Of a stretch of 64,000 bases of DNA, positions 18,061 to 26,444 are shown in pieces. Made by a program: the position numbers and the translations under genes. Position 1 is the first letter of the stretch, and each line of letters opens with the position of its first letter. The DNA lies in contig CAZBBC010000012.1 of the NCBI GenBank assembly GCA_964489835.1, positions 5,747 to 69,746 of the forward strand. The letters are read 5' to 3'. The DNA is from CAZBBC01 sp964489835 (GTDB taxonomy: Bacteria > Calditrichota > Calditrichia > JAJRVZ01). The notes beneath the pieces are model-generated. The model worked only from the letters and a program-made list of their open reading frames with translations, was not told the DNA's origin and did not search any database.

Positions 18061-19338
18061 TTATAATGATTTGGTCTTATACATCGTGTATTGACCGAAA
18101 GTCTGTTCGAAATTTTCATTGGTGTCGTAAACGTATCCGAAACTGGATTGCCAGATGCTCGCCTTCTCCATGCACAGATAGAAAAAGACTTTCTCCCGCC
18201 ATGGTCGGAAGGCCTCATACATGTGTCGGAACATTTTGATTTTTATATCATCCGGATAGGTCAATTTGCCGTGTGGATCCGATACCAATTGCATTTGTAA
18301 GGTTTTTGTAGGATTTCCCAGCGCACGTATCTTCTGTATCACCGGTTTTATAAGTGTTACCGAACCAAAAGAAACAAATAAAACCTCATTTGTCTTAAAA
18401 TTTTTAATGATATCATTTACGATATTTGTATAGTCTGTGGCCCAGTCTTTATACCAGATCAGGGGATGAAAATGAAAAGCAACCTTAACATTTTTATCAG
18501 CGACCGTCCTTGCTGCCTTCAATCTCTGATCAAGAGATGGGGTGAAGTGCTCCTCATTCTTTATGATAACAGGTGTATTTAAAGACCAGCTACATACAAT
18601 ATTACCCGGCGTTTCATTTTCCATAAAATACTTTATGTTATCGGATTTGGTTTTAAATTCCATTAAAATATTTGGATGATTTGCTGCAAACTGACACTGC
18701 GCGTCAAGAATCCGATAACGGTTTCCCCAGGCAAGAGAATCAGAAGATTGACCGGTTCCGAAGTGATAAAAACGATCGGGATGAATGGGAATTTTATTCA
18801 ATTTGGAGGATAAATCCTTTTGTATTAAAATATCCTTTCCATAAAACGTCTGGATCGTACAATAACTGCATCCGTACAGACAATTTTCAACGGCATCGAT
18901 CGTGCGTAAATTGCAGCAGGTGGTTTTATCGGAAGCGACCGGGCACATACCAAATATTTTTTTGTCATTATCTTCAGTAATAATGGTATTGGATTTGCGT
19001 TTTTGGGGACTAAAAAGTCCCGAATCGGGGTATCTTTTTTCCTGACGGCGCAGCTGGTCGAGATATTGATGTAATTGTTGTAAAATATATCTTTTATCTC
19101 CGCTACCGGTAGAGGATCTATGGTTTACCTGTTCTTGCCACCAGTCCTCTAAATCGTTTTCTTTCCACATACTGAGATCACGACAGGCCTCGACAACCTG
19201 TCGAAATTCCTGAAAAGTGAAGTGATAATTGAAAGATATTTTTTTAATATATGCCTGTTGACCGGATTCAAGTTTTTCGTATAATGTTTTATTGCGGAAG
19301 GATTTAAATTTTTCTTTGTAATCTAAAGATTGCTTCAT
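18061..19338 (-). CDS. Spore photoproduct lyase-like radical SAM protein
   Basis: The SPL family repairs the thymine dimer called spore photoproduct using a radical SAM [4Fe-4S] cluster. The cluster cysteines are Cys153, Cys157 and Cys160 in NCLYGCSYCTIQTFYG, the CX3CX2C pattern. Downstream segments FKTKSDNIKYF, SWSLNTP, AFHFHPLIWY and SFGSVTLIKPVIQ follow the SplB/SPL-like layout. The ~130-residue N-terminal extension before the cluster is longer than in Bacillus SplB. No sporulation gene is in the window and the lineage is not expected to make endospores, so the substrate may differ. It is a single gene read leftward. Confidence 0.82.
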   Translation of the reverse strand: MKQSLDYKEKFKSFRNKTLYEKLESGQQAYIKKISFNYHFTFQEFRQVVEACRDLSMWKENDLEDWWQEQVNHRSSTGSGDKRYILQQLHQYLDQLRRQEKRYPDSGLFSPQKRKSNTIITEDNDKKIFGMCPVASDKTTCCNLRTIDAVENCLYGCSYCTIQTFYGKDILIQKDLSSKLNKIPIHPDRFYHFGTGQSSDSLAWGNRYRILDAQCQFAANHPNILMEFKTKSDNIKYFMENETPGNIVCSWSLNTPVIIKNEEHFTPSLDQRLKAARTVADKNVKVAFHFHPLIWYKDWATDYTNIVNDIIKNFKTNEVLFVSFGSVTLIKPVIQKIRALGNPTKTLQMQLVSDPHGKLTYPDDIKIKMFRHMYEAFRPWREKVFFYLCMEKASIWQSSFGYVYDTNENFEQTFGQYTMYKTKSL

Positions 19339-19472
19339 TGGGGCTCGTAGCTATAAAGGAAATCTGTGCTTGAGTTGGACTCAAAGACTCTCTTAACTGT
19401 TTAATATTTGGTATTCAATTTACACAGAGGCATTCCAGGAAGCAAACATCAACTGGCAGATAAAGGTGAACT

Positions 19473-19565
19473 ATGAAAGCAATTATGCTTAAAAAAACCG
19501 ATGAGGCACATGCTTATATCGAATCCCGAAAAAGCACAGGAAAAGTCTTGTTGAAAATCAAATAG
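19473..19565 (+). pseudogene. Remnant of a medium-chain zinc-type/quinone oxidoreductase (both ends, middle deleted)
   Basis: A 30-codon open frame has a good ribosome site (AAAGGTGA) before ATG 19473. Its first residues MKAIMLKKT are the usual start of NADPH:quinone oxidoreductase-type MDR proteins. The rest, EAHAYIESRKSTGKVLLKIK, is the usual C-terminal end. About 300 residues between them are missing with the frame kept. I infer an internal deletion of a formerly full gene. The short peptide could still be translated, but no function is likely. It occupies most of the 327 bases between the SPL-like and RRM genes; nothing else is seen there. Confidence 0.6.
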
Positions 19566-19665
19566 TTATCGGTTGGATTTAATCTTTTCTTTTGTTTAAA
19601 ATTAGTATTGATCGGAAAGAACAAACCGCTTTTAGCTTTGTAAGAGACTTTATATTTAGAAAGGG

Positions 19666-19977
19666 ATGTCCGTGAAAATTTATGTGGATAACTTATCAGA
19701 GCAGGTAACAGAAAGTGATTTAAAGAAACTATTTGAACAATTCGGAAAAGTGGAATCGGTCGAACTATTTAAACATCATTTTGGTGATAAAAGCAGATCA
19801 TTTGCCTATTTGGATATTCCGGATGATAAAGACGCTATGACTGCCATGCAAGAACTCTATGGTAATAAATTTAAGGGTCAGGCCATTAAAATTAACCAGG
19901 CGAGGACCGGTCCCGAAGATCGGCGCCAAAGTACCAGGAGTGGCGGTAGAAGAGAAAAAGATCCCTCGGTTAGTTGA
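19666..19977 (+). CDS. Single-RRM RNA-binding protein
   Basis: Bacterial RRM proteins bind single-stranded RNA in the cytoplasm. RNP2 is IYVDNL at the N terminus, RNP1 is KSRSFAYLDI near residue 45, and the helix SDLKKLFEQFGKVESVELF matches the family. The tail of ~20 residues is basic and polar (RRQSTRSGGRREKD), common in such proteins. The start could be ATG 19666 or, with better spacing from AAGGG, GTG 19672. It stands alone. Confidence 0.88.
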   Translation: MSVKIYVDNLSEQVTESDLKKLFEQFGKVESVELFKHHFGDKSRSFAYLDIPDDKDAMTAMQELYGNKFKGQAIKINQARTGPEDRRQSTRSGGRREKDPSVS

Positions 19978-20004
19978 GTAGTATTATCATAAAAGAGGTT
20001 AATC

Positions 20005-20577
20005 ATGCTTCGAGATCTGATTATTAAAAACAGAAGTTGCCGGAGATTTTTAGAAAGCAAAAAAATTGAACCTGGGGTTTTAAAGGATCTCATAGATCTT
20101 GCCAGACTATCTCCCTCTGGATCCAATTTGCAACCGTTAAAATATATAATCTCCAATGAACCCACGATGAATGCGAAAATTTTTCCTCATCTTGGCTGGG
20201 CCGGTTATCTGACCAATTGGGATGGACCAGGTGAAGGGGAACGGCCAGCAGCATATATATTAATCCTGGGAGACACTTTAATAAAGAAATCTTTTAGTTG
20301 TGATCACGGAATTGCTGCCCAGAGTATAATGCTGGGTGCATGCGAACAAGGTCTGAGAGGCTGCATTATTGCCTCTATCAACAGAGAAAAGCTTCGCCAG
20401 GATCTAAATATTTCCGGACAATATGAATTGCTACTCATCCTTGCCCTTGGGATGCCTCGGGAAAAGATTGCCCTGGAAACAGTGGGAAAGGATGGAAGTA
20501 TTAAATATTGGCGGGATAAAGAGGGGGTACACCATGTCCCTAAGAGAAAGCTGGAAGATATTATACTCTCTGTCTGA
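20005..20577 (+). CDS. Nitroreductase-family FMN protein
   Basis: Nitroreductase-fold enzymes use FMN and NAD(P)H for two-electron reductions. FMN-contact segments are visible: NRSCRRFLESKKI at the N terminus, RLSPSGSNLQPLKYI near residue 36, and the central DHGIAAQSIMLGACEQGLRG. At 190 residues it is a compact member. The physiological substrate cannot be inferred. AAAGAGG precedes ATG 20005. It follows the RRM gene by 27 bases and may share its transcript. Confidence 0.85.
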   Translation: MLRDLIIKNRSCRRFLESKKIEPGVLKDLIDLARLSPSGSNLQPLKYIISNEPTMNAKIFPHLGWAGYLTNWDGPGEGERPAAYILILGDTLIKKSFSCDHGIAAQSIMLGACEQGLRGCIIASINREKLRQDLNISGQYELLLILALGMPREKIALETVGKDGSIKYWRDKEGVHHVPKRKLEDIILSV

Positions 20578-20695
20578 TTAATAAATATTTTAACCGTCGA
20601 ATATAATTTGCCTAACCGGCCCGTCCTTTTCAGAAAACCGTTAGAAACTCCATGAATCTTCCAGAAAGGTTTAACAATTGTATATCAGGGACAAG

Positions 20696-21952
20696 ATGAT
20701 TTATGCTATTAAGCCGACGACCATTTTTGTTCTCACATTAATTATTACAACGTTTTCGATGGCGCAAGCGGTATCTGATCAAAAATCAGAAAAATCCGAA
20801 GGGGAAGAATTGCAGATACGTTTGGTTACCATCGGACCCGGTGATGATTTGACCTCATGGTGGGGACATACGGCAATCGTCGTAGATAATAACCGCACAA
20901 AGATCTCTCGTTTTTATAATTACGGATTGTTTTCGTTTGAGCAAGAAAATTTCTTTATAGATTTTGCTATGGGACGATTGATTTTTTGGGTGGGAGCCTG
21001 GAATACGTCTGATGCTCTGGCGCATTATGTCAGTCTAAACCGTGAGATTCATGTCCAGATTCTAAATTTGGCGCCTGAAAAAAGAGAGCGGATAGCAGCG
21101 TTTCTTGAGAAAAATATCTTGCCCGGGAACCGGGAATATCTCTATGACCATTATCTTGATAATTGCTCAACCCGTGTTCGGGATCTTATCGATATGATAT
21201 TGGATCATCAATTATATCAAGCGACGCAGGGTAGAGGAAAACTGACATTTCGCCAGCATACGCGCAGACACACAGATAAAAATTTTGTAATAGACTGGTT
21301 GTTAATGTTCTTGATGAATGATTCTATCGATCAGAATATTAGTCAATGGGATGATATGTTTTTACCAGAGGAACTTGAGTATCATGTCGGTCAATTAACT
21401 TATCGCGATGAGAAGGGGGATAACCATCCCCTGGTTCAGAGCTCCTATACTTATTACCAGGCCAGGAATCGATCCCTGCTACCTTCAGGTGTACCGGCGC
21501 ATTGGCCATACGGTTTGGCTATTGGTATTTTTTCCGGTCTGGCAGCGGTTTTCGCGGGTATTGCCTACCGGCAAGGATTTAAATTTACCCGGCTTCTTTT
21601 TGGTGCCATTCATGCTATTATTGGTATCATTTATGGATTACCGGGTTTAATTTTGTTTTTTATGGGTTTCTTTACTGATCATCGGGTGACATTTTACAAT
21701 GAGAATCTTTTACTGGCCAATCCATTAACACTGCTGTTTATCCCTCTGGGTATCGGTCTGATCTTTGGTAAAAAAATAAGCATCCGGTGGCTACCAAAAT
21801 TGTGGTATCTTCTGGCAGGCTTAAATCTCCTGCTACTTCTATTGAAAATTCTTCCTTGTTTTGATCAACATAATTGGTTGTCAATATCTCTTATTGTACC
21901 TCTTTCCATCTCCATGTTATTTAGCTGGTATTTAATCAATAAATCCAAGTAA
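20696..21952 (+). CDS. DUF4105 domain membrane protein
   Basis: The protein has an N-terminal signal sequence ending near AQA (residue ~25). A DUF4105 domain follows (about 40-240), with GPGDDLTSWWGHTAIVV, FYNYGLFSF, FFIDFAMGRLIFWVG and DNCSTRVRDLID, whose His/Asn/Cys pattern recalls papain-like (NlpC/P60-like) permuted enzymes. The last ~140 residues form several membrane helices. The domain may face the periplasm. Family function is unknown; a role in envelope or peptide chemistry is conjecture. ATG 20696 is preferred over TTG 20678. Confidence 0.85.
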   Translation: MIYAIKPTTIFVLTLIITTFSMAQAVSDQKSEKSEGEELQIRLVTIGPGDDLTSWWGHTAIVVDNNRTKISRFYNYGLFSFEQENFFIDFAMGRLIFWVGAWNTSDALAHYVSLNREIHVQILNLAPEKRERIAAFLEKNILPGNREYLYDHYLDNCSTRVRDLIDMILDHQLYQATQGRGKLTFRQHTRRHTDKNFVIDWLLMFLMNDSIDQNISQWDDMFLPEELEYHVGQLTYRDEKGDNHPLVQSSYTYYQARNRSLLPSGVPAHWPYGLAIGIFSGLAAVFAGIAYRQGFKFTRLLFGAIHAIIGIIYGLPGLILFFMGFFTDHRVTFYNENLLLANPLTLLFIPLGIGLIFGKKISIRWLPKLWYLLAGLNLLLLLLKILPCFDQHNWLSISLIVPLSISMLFSWYLINKSK

Positions 21953-21981
21953 AGTATGTATCTTTTAGTCGCTGAATTTGA

Positions 21982-23286
21982 ATGAATAAAAATATCCTGA
22001 AGTTAGCCATCCCTAATATTATCAGTAATCTTACTGTACCGCTTCTCAGTTCGGTGGATACTGCATTGATGGGGCATATGGAGAATGTCTATTATCTAGG
22101 GGCGATAGCGGTGGGAGGAATGATCTTCAATTTCATTTATTGGGGGTTCGGATTTCTTCGGATGGGTACGACCGGACTTACCGCCCAGGCTTATGGTAAA
22201 AAAAATGACAGGGAAAGTATCTTTATATTAAGCCGGGCTCTGATTGTAGCACTTATCTTAAGTTTGGTTTTAATTATCTGCAGGGAGTTTATTGTAAATT
22301 TCAGTTTCTTACTGTTTGACGCCTCTCCTGAGGTTGAACAGTATGGACGTTATTATTTTTCCATTCGGATTATGGCAGCGCCGGCGACACTCAGTCTCTA
22401 TGCATTTACGGGTTGGTTCCTTGGAATGCAAAATGCAAAATATCCGCTTTATCTGGCTTTAATAACAAACGCTCTCAATATAGTCTTCAATCTATTTTTT
22501 ATAAAGATTTATGGAATGGATGTGGATGGTGTTGCTCTGGGGACAGTCTGTGCAAATTATTTGGGTCTGATCTCGGCGTTTTTGCTATTTTTCAAGTCTT
22601 ATTTTAAACTAACGTCATATTTAAGCATTAAATTAGTTTTTGATTGGCTCTCCTTTCGTAAATTTTTTCAGGTGGGTGGGGATATTTTTATCCGGACTTT
22701 AATGCTTATTTTTGCTTTCTCATTTTTTACCGCCAAATCAGCAGAGGCGGGAGACTTGATTCTTGCCGCCAATTCTATCTTGATTAATTTGTGGGCGGTG
22801 ATGTCTTATGGTATTGACGGGTTCGCGTTTGCAGCTGAAAGCCTGATTGGAAGATATATAGGGGCACGAGATGAACAACGACTAAAAACGGCTGTCAGAA
22901 ATATTTTCGGCTGGGGAATTGGGCTGGGTATAATCTTCTCTCTTGCTTATCTTTTATTTTCCGAACAGATTTTAGCCATTTTTACAAATAATGCGGGTGT
23001 TAAGGCGCAAGCACGACAACTCATGATCTGGACACAATTAGCGCCCTTGATTGGAAGTTTTTGCTTTATTTGGGATGGAATATTTATTGGTGCGACAGCC
23101 ACAAAAGCCATGAGAAATACAATGATCATCTGTATTTTTATCTTTTACCTTCCGGTGTATTATCTGGGAAAAGAAGTTTTTGGGCCACATGCTCTGTGGC
23201 TTGCTTTGAGTTTCTTTATGTTTGCACGTGGAATAACGTTAACATTTTATTACAAGCGGGAGGTTGTCAGTAAAATATTCACTTGA
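21982..23286 (+). CDS. MATE-family efflux transporter (DinF-like)
   Basis: MATE transporters export organic cations and drugs, driven by Na+ or H+. The protein has about 12 membrane helices over 434 residues. The N-terminal half begins LKLAIPNIISNLTVPLLSSVDTALMGHM, split here as the IPNIISNLTVPLLSSVDTAL segment. The second half contains the repeat-like GIDGFAFAAESLIGRYIGA, characteristic of the DinF subgroup. It starts 29 bases after the DUF4105 gene on the same strand. It is distinct from the NorM-type homologue at 28082-29422. Confidence 0.9.
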   Translation: MNKNILKLAIPNIISNLTVPLLSSVDTALMGHMENVYYLGAIAVGGMIFNFIYWGFGFLRMGTTGLTAQAYGKKNDRESIFILSRALIVALILSLVLIICREFIVNFSFLLFDASPEVEQYGRYYFSIRIMAAPATLSLYAFTGWFLGMQNAKYPLYLALITNALNIVFNLFFIKIYGMDVDGVALGTVCANYLGLISAFLLFFKSYFKLTSYLSIKLVFDWLSFRKFFQVGGDIFIRTLMLIFAFSFFTAKSAEAGDLILAANSILINLWAVMSYGIDGFAFAAESLIGRYIGARDEQRLKTAVRNIFGWGIGLGIIFSLAYLLFSEQILAIFTNNAGVKAQARQLMIWTQLAPLIGSFCFIWDGIFIGATATKAMRNTMIICIFIFYLPVYYLGKEVFGPHALWLALSFFMFARGITLTFYYKREVVSKIFT

Positions 23287-23488
23287 TTTTCTGATTTATT
23301 ATGTTCAGAAATCTCAGACTTGCTAAAGGCTCTCATTTCTTATTAAATTAATTTGCTCTGAATGAAATGATTCATAAATGCCGGAACCGAATATTTAAAT
23401 AGGAATCCAATCAAGGGTAATGAATACCGGATCGATTTTTTAGCAATATATTTAAAATAAATAATAGAAAATATATAGGAGACACGGA

Positions 23489-23692
23489 ATGGAAAAAAAA
23501 GTCCAGATAGACGAGATGAAAGAGCGTTTTCAGGAATTATTGAAAATGGCACTTAATGGAACAGATATAATTATTATGAATAATCAGAAAGCAATCGCAC
23601 GACTTATTCGTATCGATTCTGAAGATGAAAGCACCGATGAAGATAAATGGACCACCGACGATTTTGATATACAATTATCGGATGAGTTATAG
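23489..23692 (+). CDS. Solitary Phd/YefM-type antitoxin-like protein
   Basis: The 67-residue protein has the Phd/YefM N-terminal plan: a short strand and helix (VQIDEMKERFQELLKMAL), then a hairpin GTDIIIMNNQKAIARLIRI that matches the usual G-x-x-I-I-I-T-x-N-G-K-P-x-A-x-L pattern. An acidic tail follows (EDESTDEDKWTTDDFD), which in such families contacts the toxin. TAGGAGA precedes ATG 23489. No toxin gene lies before or after it: the next 157 bases are noncoding and htpG follows. It may be an orphan antitoxin, a lone regulator, or a relic of a pair. Confidence 0.65.
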   Translation: MEKKVQIDEMKERFQELLKMALNGTDIIIMNNQKAIARLIRIDSEDESTDEDKWTTDDFDIQLSDEL

Positions 23693-23849
23693 ATTTGGTA
23701 AGCTTATTTAACTTAACGAATCGTGAATTCTGGACATGATATTTAATCAAACAAATCTATTTTTGCGAAATTTCTCGCGATTTAAATTTATCAATTCTAC
23801 AAAAATAATTTTAATACTTGGTTGTATATTCAGGAGGATCAATTGACGT

Positions 23850-25781
23850 ATGGAAAAGAAAACACAGAAGTATAAATTTAAAGCTGAAATTAAACAGCTT
23901 CTCGATATTTTAACGCACTCACTTTACACGAACAGGGAAATATTTCTGAGGGAATTAATTTCAAATGCTTCGGATGCACTTGAAAAAATACATTTTGAAA
24001 CGTTAAGAGGGACGGAGGTTGCTAATAAAAATATATCTCTTGAAATAAATATTTCGATGGATAAAGAGAAGAACCTGTTAACGATTTCCGACAGTGGTGT
24101 TGGAATGACTGAGAAAGAATTGGTGCAGAACATCGGAACGATCGCAAAATCGGGAACAGCAGATTTTTTGAAAAAAGTAGATGCCGATCAAAAAAATTCA
24201 AAAAGTATTATCGGGAAATTTGGGGTTGGATTTTACTCGGTCTTCATGGTAGCCAATGAAGTAATGATAACCACCTGTTCCTATCAGAAAGGATCCAAAC
24301 CGGTTCAGTGGAAATCAGAGGGCGTTGGTACTTTTGAGATAGAACCCCTGGATAAAAAAGTGACACGCGGTACAAAAATAGATATACATCTTAAGGATGA
24401 CGCAAAAGAATTTTCGGAGAAGTGGAAAATTGAAGAGGTAATTAAAAAGCATTCTAATTTTATACCGTTTCCGATTAAGATTGACAAAGAACAAATTAAT
24501 AAGGTGCGGGCGATTTGGCGGGAACCAAAATTTCAGGTTAAACAGGAAGAATATAATGATTTCTATAAATTTTTAACATACGACTCAGAATCCCCACTGG
24601 ATACTTTACATATTGCAGTCGATGCACCCGTTCAATATAATAGTTTAATGTTTATTCCGACCAAGAATTTTGATTTCATGGTCAGTACAGATAGTGGCCA
24701 CGGTCTTGATTTATATGTTAAAAGAGTATTGATACAACATGAATACAAAGAGGTTTTACCGGAATATCTTCGTTTTATGCGCGGTGTTGTTGACTCGGAA
24801 GACATTCCACTGAACATATCCCGCGAAACACTTCAGGAAAATCTGATTGTCACTAAAATAAAGACGAATCTGGTGACACAGATTCTATCACATCTTTCGA
24901 AAATGGCAAAAGATGATAAAGAGAAATATACCCTTTTTTGGAAGGAATTCAGCCGACAATTTAAAATGGGTTATAGTGACTACCAGAATAAGGAGAAATT
25001 CTCGGAATTATTGCGTTTCAATACTTCAACCAGGGACAATGAAAATGATCTAATCGCTTTTAATGATTATGTTACGCGCCTAAAACCGGATCAGAAAGAG
25101 ATTTATTATCTATTCTCACCAAACCGGGAGGCAATTTTATCAAATCCACATCTTGAAATATTTAAAAAGAAAAGTCTGGAAGTTCTGTATTTATATGATC
25201 CTATCGATGAATTTGTTATGGAGTCGCTACATAAATACAAAGACTACGATCTTGTATCTGTTGAAAAAGTTGAACTTAGTAAAATTGAGAAATTTTCTGA
25301 TCAGACAGAGGCAGAAAAAGCACAATCGTTAAGCGAAGAAGACACAAAAGTCTTTGATAAATTGTTACGGCGAATGAAAGATATTTTAGGTGATAAAATA
25401 ACTGATGTGAAAGAATCAAAACGGTTAACGGATAGTCCAACCTGTCTGGTCAGTCCGGATGGCACGATGACTTCTGGCATGCAGAGAATTATGCAATTGA
25501 TGAATAAAGATACATCGATTCCAAAAAAAATAATGGAAATTAATAAAGACCATCCTCTTATCAGAAATTTACTTGATATCTACAAGAAGGATGTTAATGA
25601 TTCTCATCTCACCCGTGTTACGGAACAGTTGTATGAATCCTCTTTACTGCTGGAAGGTTATATGAGTGACGCACATACGATGGTGAGCCGCATTGAGCAA
25701 ATTTTGGAAACTTCAACAGAATGGTATCTGAAGGATAAAAAAAAGGTAAAAAAGGAAAAGGATATTAAGGCAGATGGTTAG
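23850..25781 (+). CDS. htpG: Molecular chaperone HtpG (Hsp90)
   Basis: HtpG is the bacterial Hsp90 ATP-dependent chaperone. The N-terminal GHKL ATPase shows LISNASDALEKI, ISDSGVGMTEKEL, GTIAKSGTADF and IGKFGVGFYSVFM. The middle domain has the catalytic-loop arginine segment RGVVDSEDIPLNISRE near residue 310. The C-terminal dimerisation domain follows. At 643 residues it is full length, with a lysine-rich tail. AGGAGG lies 12 bases before ATG 23850, slightly far but no better in-frame start exists. A short inverted repeat GCGA...TCGC lies ~75 bases upstream; its meaning is unclear. Confidence 0.97.
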   Translation: MEKKTQKYKFKAEIKQLLDILTHSLYTNREIFLRELISNASDALEKIHFETLRGTEVANKNISLEINISMDKEKNLLTISDSGVGMTEKELVQNIGTIAKSGTADFLKKVDADQKNSKSIIGKFGVGFYSVFMVANEVMITTCSYQKGSKPVQWKSEGVGTFEIEPLDKKVTRGTKIDIHLKDDAKEFSEKWKIEEVIKKHSNFIPFPIKIDKEQINKVRAIWREPKFQVKQEEYNDFYKFLTYDSESPLDTLHIAVDAPVQYNSLMFIPTKNFDFMVSTDSGHGLDLYVKRVLIQHEYKEVLPEYLRFMRGVVDSEDIPLNISRETLQENLIVTKIKTNLVTQILSHLSKMAKDDKEKYTLFWKEFSRQFKMGYSDYQNKEKFSELLRFNTSTRDNENDLIAFNDYVTRLKPDQKEIYYLFSPNREAILSNPHLEIFKKKSLEVLYLYDPIDEFVMESLHKYKDYDLVSVEKVELSKIEKFSDQTEAEKAQSLSEEDTKVFDKLLRRMKDILGDKITDVKESKRLTDSPTCLVSPDGTMTSGMQRIMQLMNKDTSIPKKIMEINKDHPLIRNLLDIYKKDVNDSHLTRVTEQLYESSLLLEGYMSDAHTMVSRIEQILETSTEWYLKDKKKVKKEKDIKADG

Positions 25782-25832
25782 AAAAGTACCGGACACTCAT
25801 GAGGTAAAATAGTGATTAAGAGGAATATTACC

Positions 25833-26426
25833 TTACGATCGGAGTGCGAGCAATTCGTTATAAATAGTTTTTAATTGATTTGCTTTTCTTTTAATATTTC
25901 CTGGCGAACGGGCAATTTCAAAAATGGGTTGTTTTGATAGAATCACTGATGCCTTTCTCCAGAGTCGCTCCTCTTCTTTGTGATGAAAAATAAAACCATC
26001 AATTAACCGGAGGCCAAATTGCTGCAGCCAGAGATTTCTGCTCGCCCAGATGTCTTCTCCCATGTGTTGACCAATAATGATAGTATCTCTTCCGACCATC
26101 CGGCGTAACCAGCGAAAATTTAAGGGTAAATCAAGTCCGTAAACGTGTATGATCTGAGGTTTTAAATCAGCCAGAAGTTCAATGGATGAGATGGGTTCCT
26201 GCCACCAGCGTAAAAGCGGTTGGTATTCATCAGTAACAAAATAATAATCAATGCCTTCATAGGTAATTGTTTTTTCAAACGTGGCCCGCTGGACAACACA
26301 GATGGAGGATGTAGTGCATTGTTTTATATGGGTATAGAGTATGTGTTGATCACGAGTGCTCTCAAAATAGGCATTCGAGTTGCAGAGAGATTTCTGAAAG
26401 TATAGATTTAAATAAGTAATTTTCAT
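25833..26426 (-). CDS. Shortened glycosyltransferase (GT4-like N-terminal domain, internal deletion likely)
   Basis: The first ~160 residues look like the N-terminal Rossmann domain of a GT-B glycosyltransferase: ELLADLKPQIIHVYGLDLPLNFRW and IIIGQHMGEDIW followed by GFIFHHKEEERLWRKASV and SKQPIFEI. In full-length relatives the nucleotide-sugar-binding domain begins right after the QPIFEI-like segment. Here the sequence jumps to ARSPGNIKRKANQLKTIYNEL, which looks like the last helix of such proteins. About 150-200 residues seem to be missing in frame. At 197 residues it is too short to be an active GT-B enzyme. It ends 51 bases from htpG (convergent). Confidence 0.6.
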   Translation of the reverse strand: MKITYLNLYFQKSLCNSNAYFESTRDQHILYTHIKQCTTSSICVVQRATFEKTITYEGIDYYFVTDEYQPLLRWWQEPISSIELLADLKPQIIHVYGLDLPLNFRWLRRMVGRDTIIIGQHMGEDIWASRNLWLQQFGLRLIDGFIFHHKEEERLWRKASVILSKQPIFEIARSPGNIKRKANQLKTIYNELLALRS

Positions 26427-26444
26427 CGTATACTACTCCGGCAG

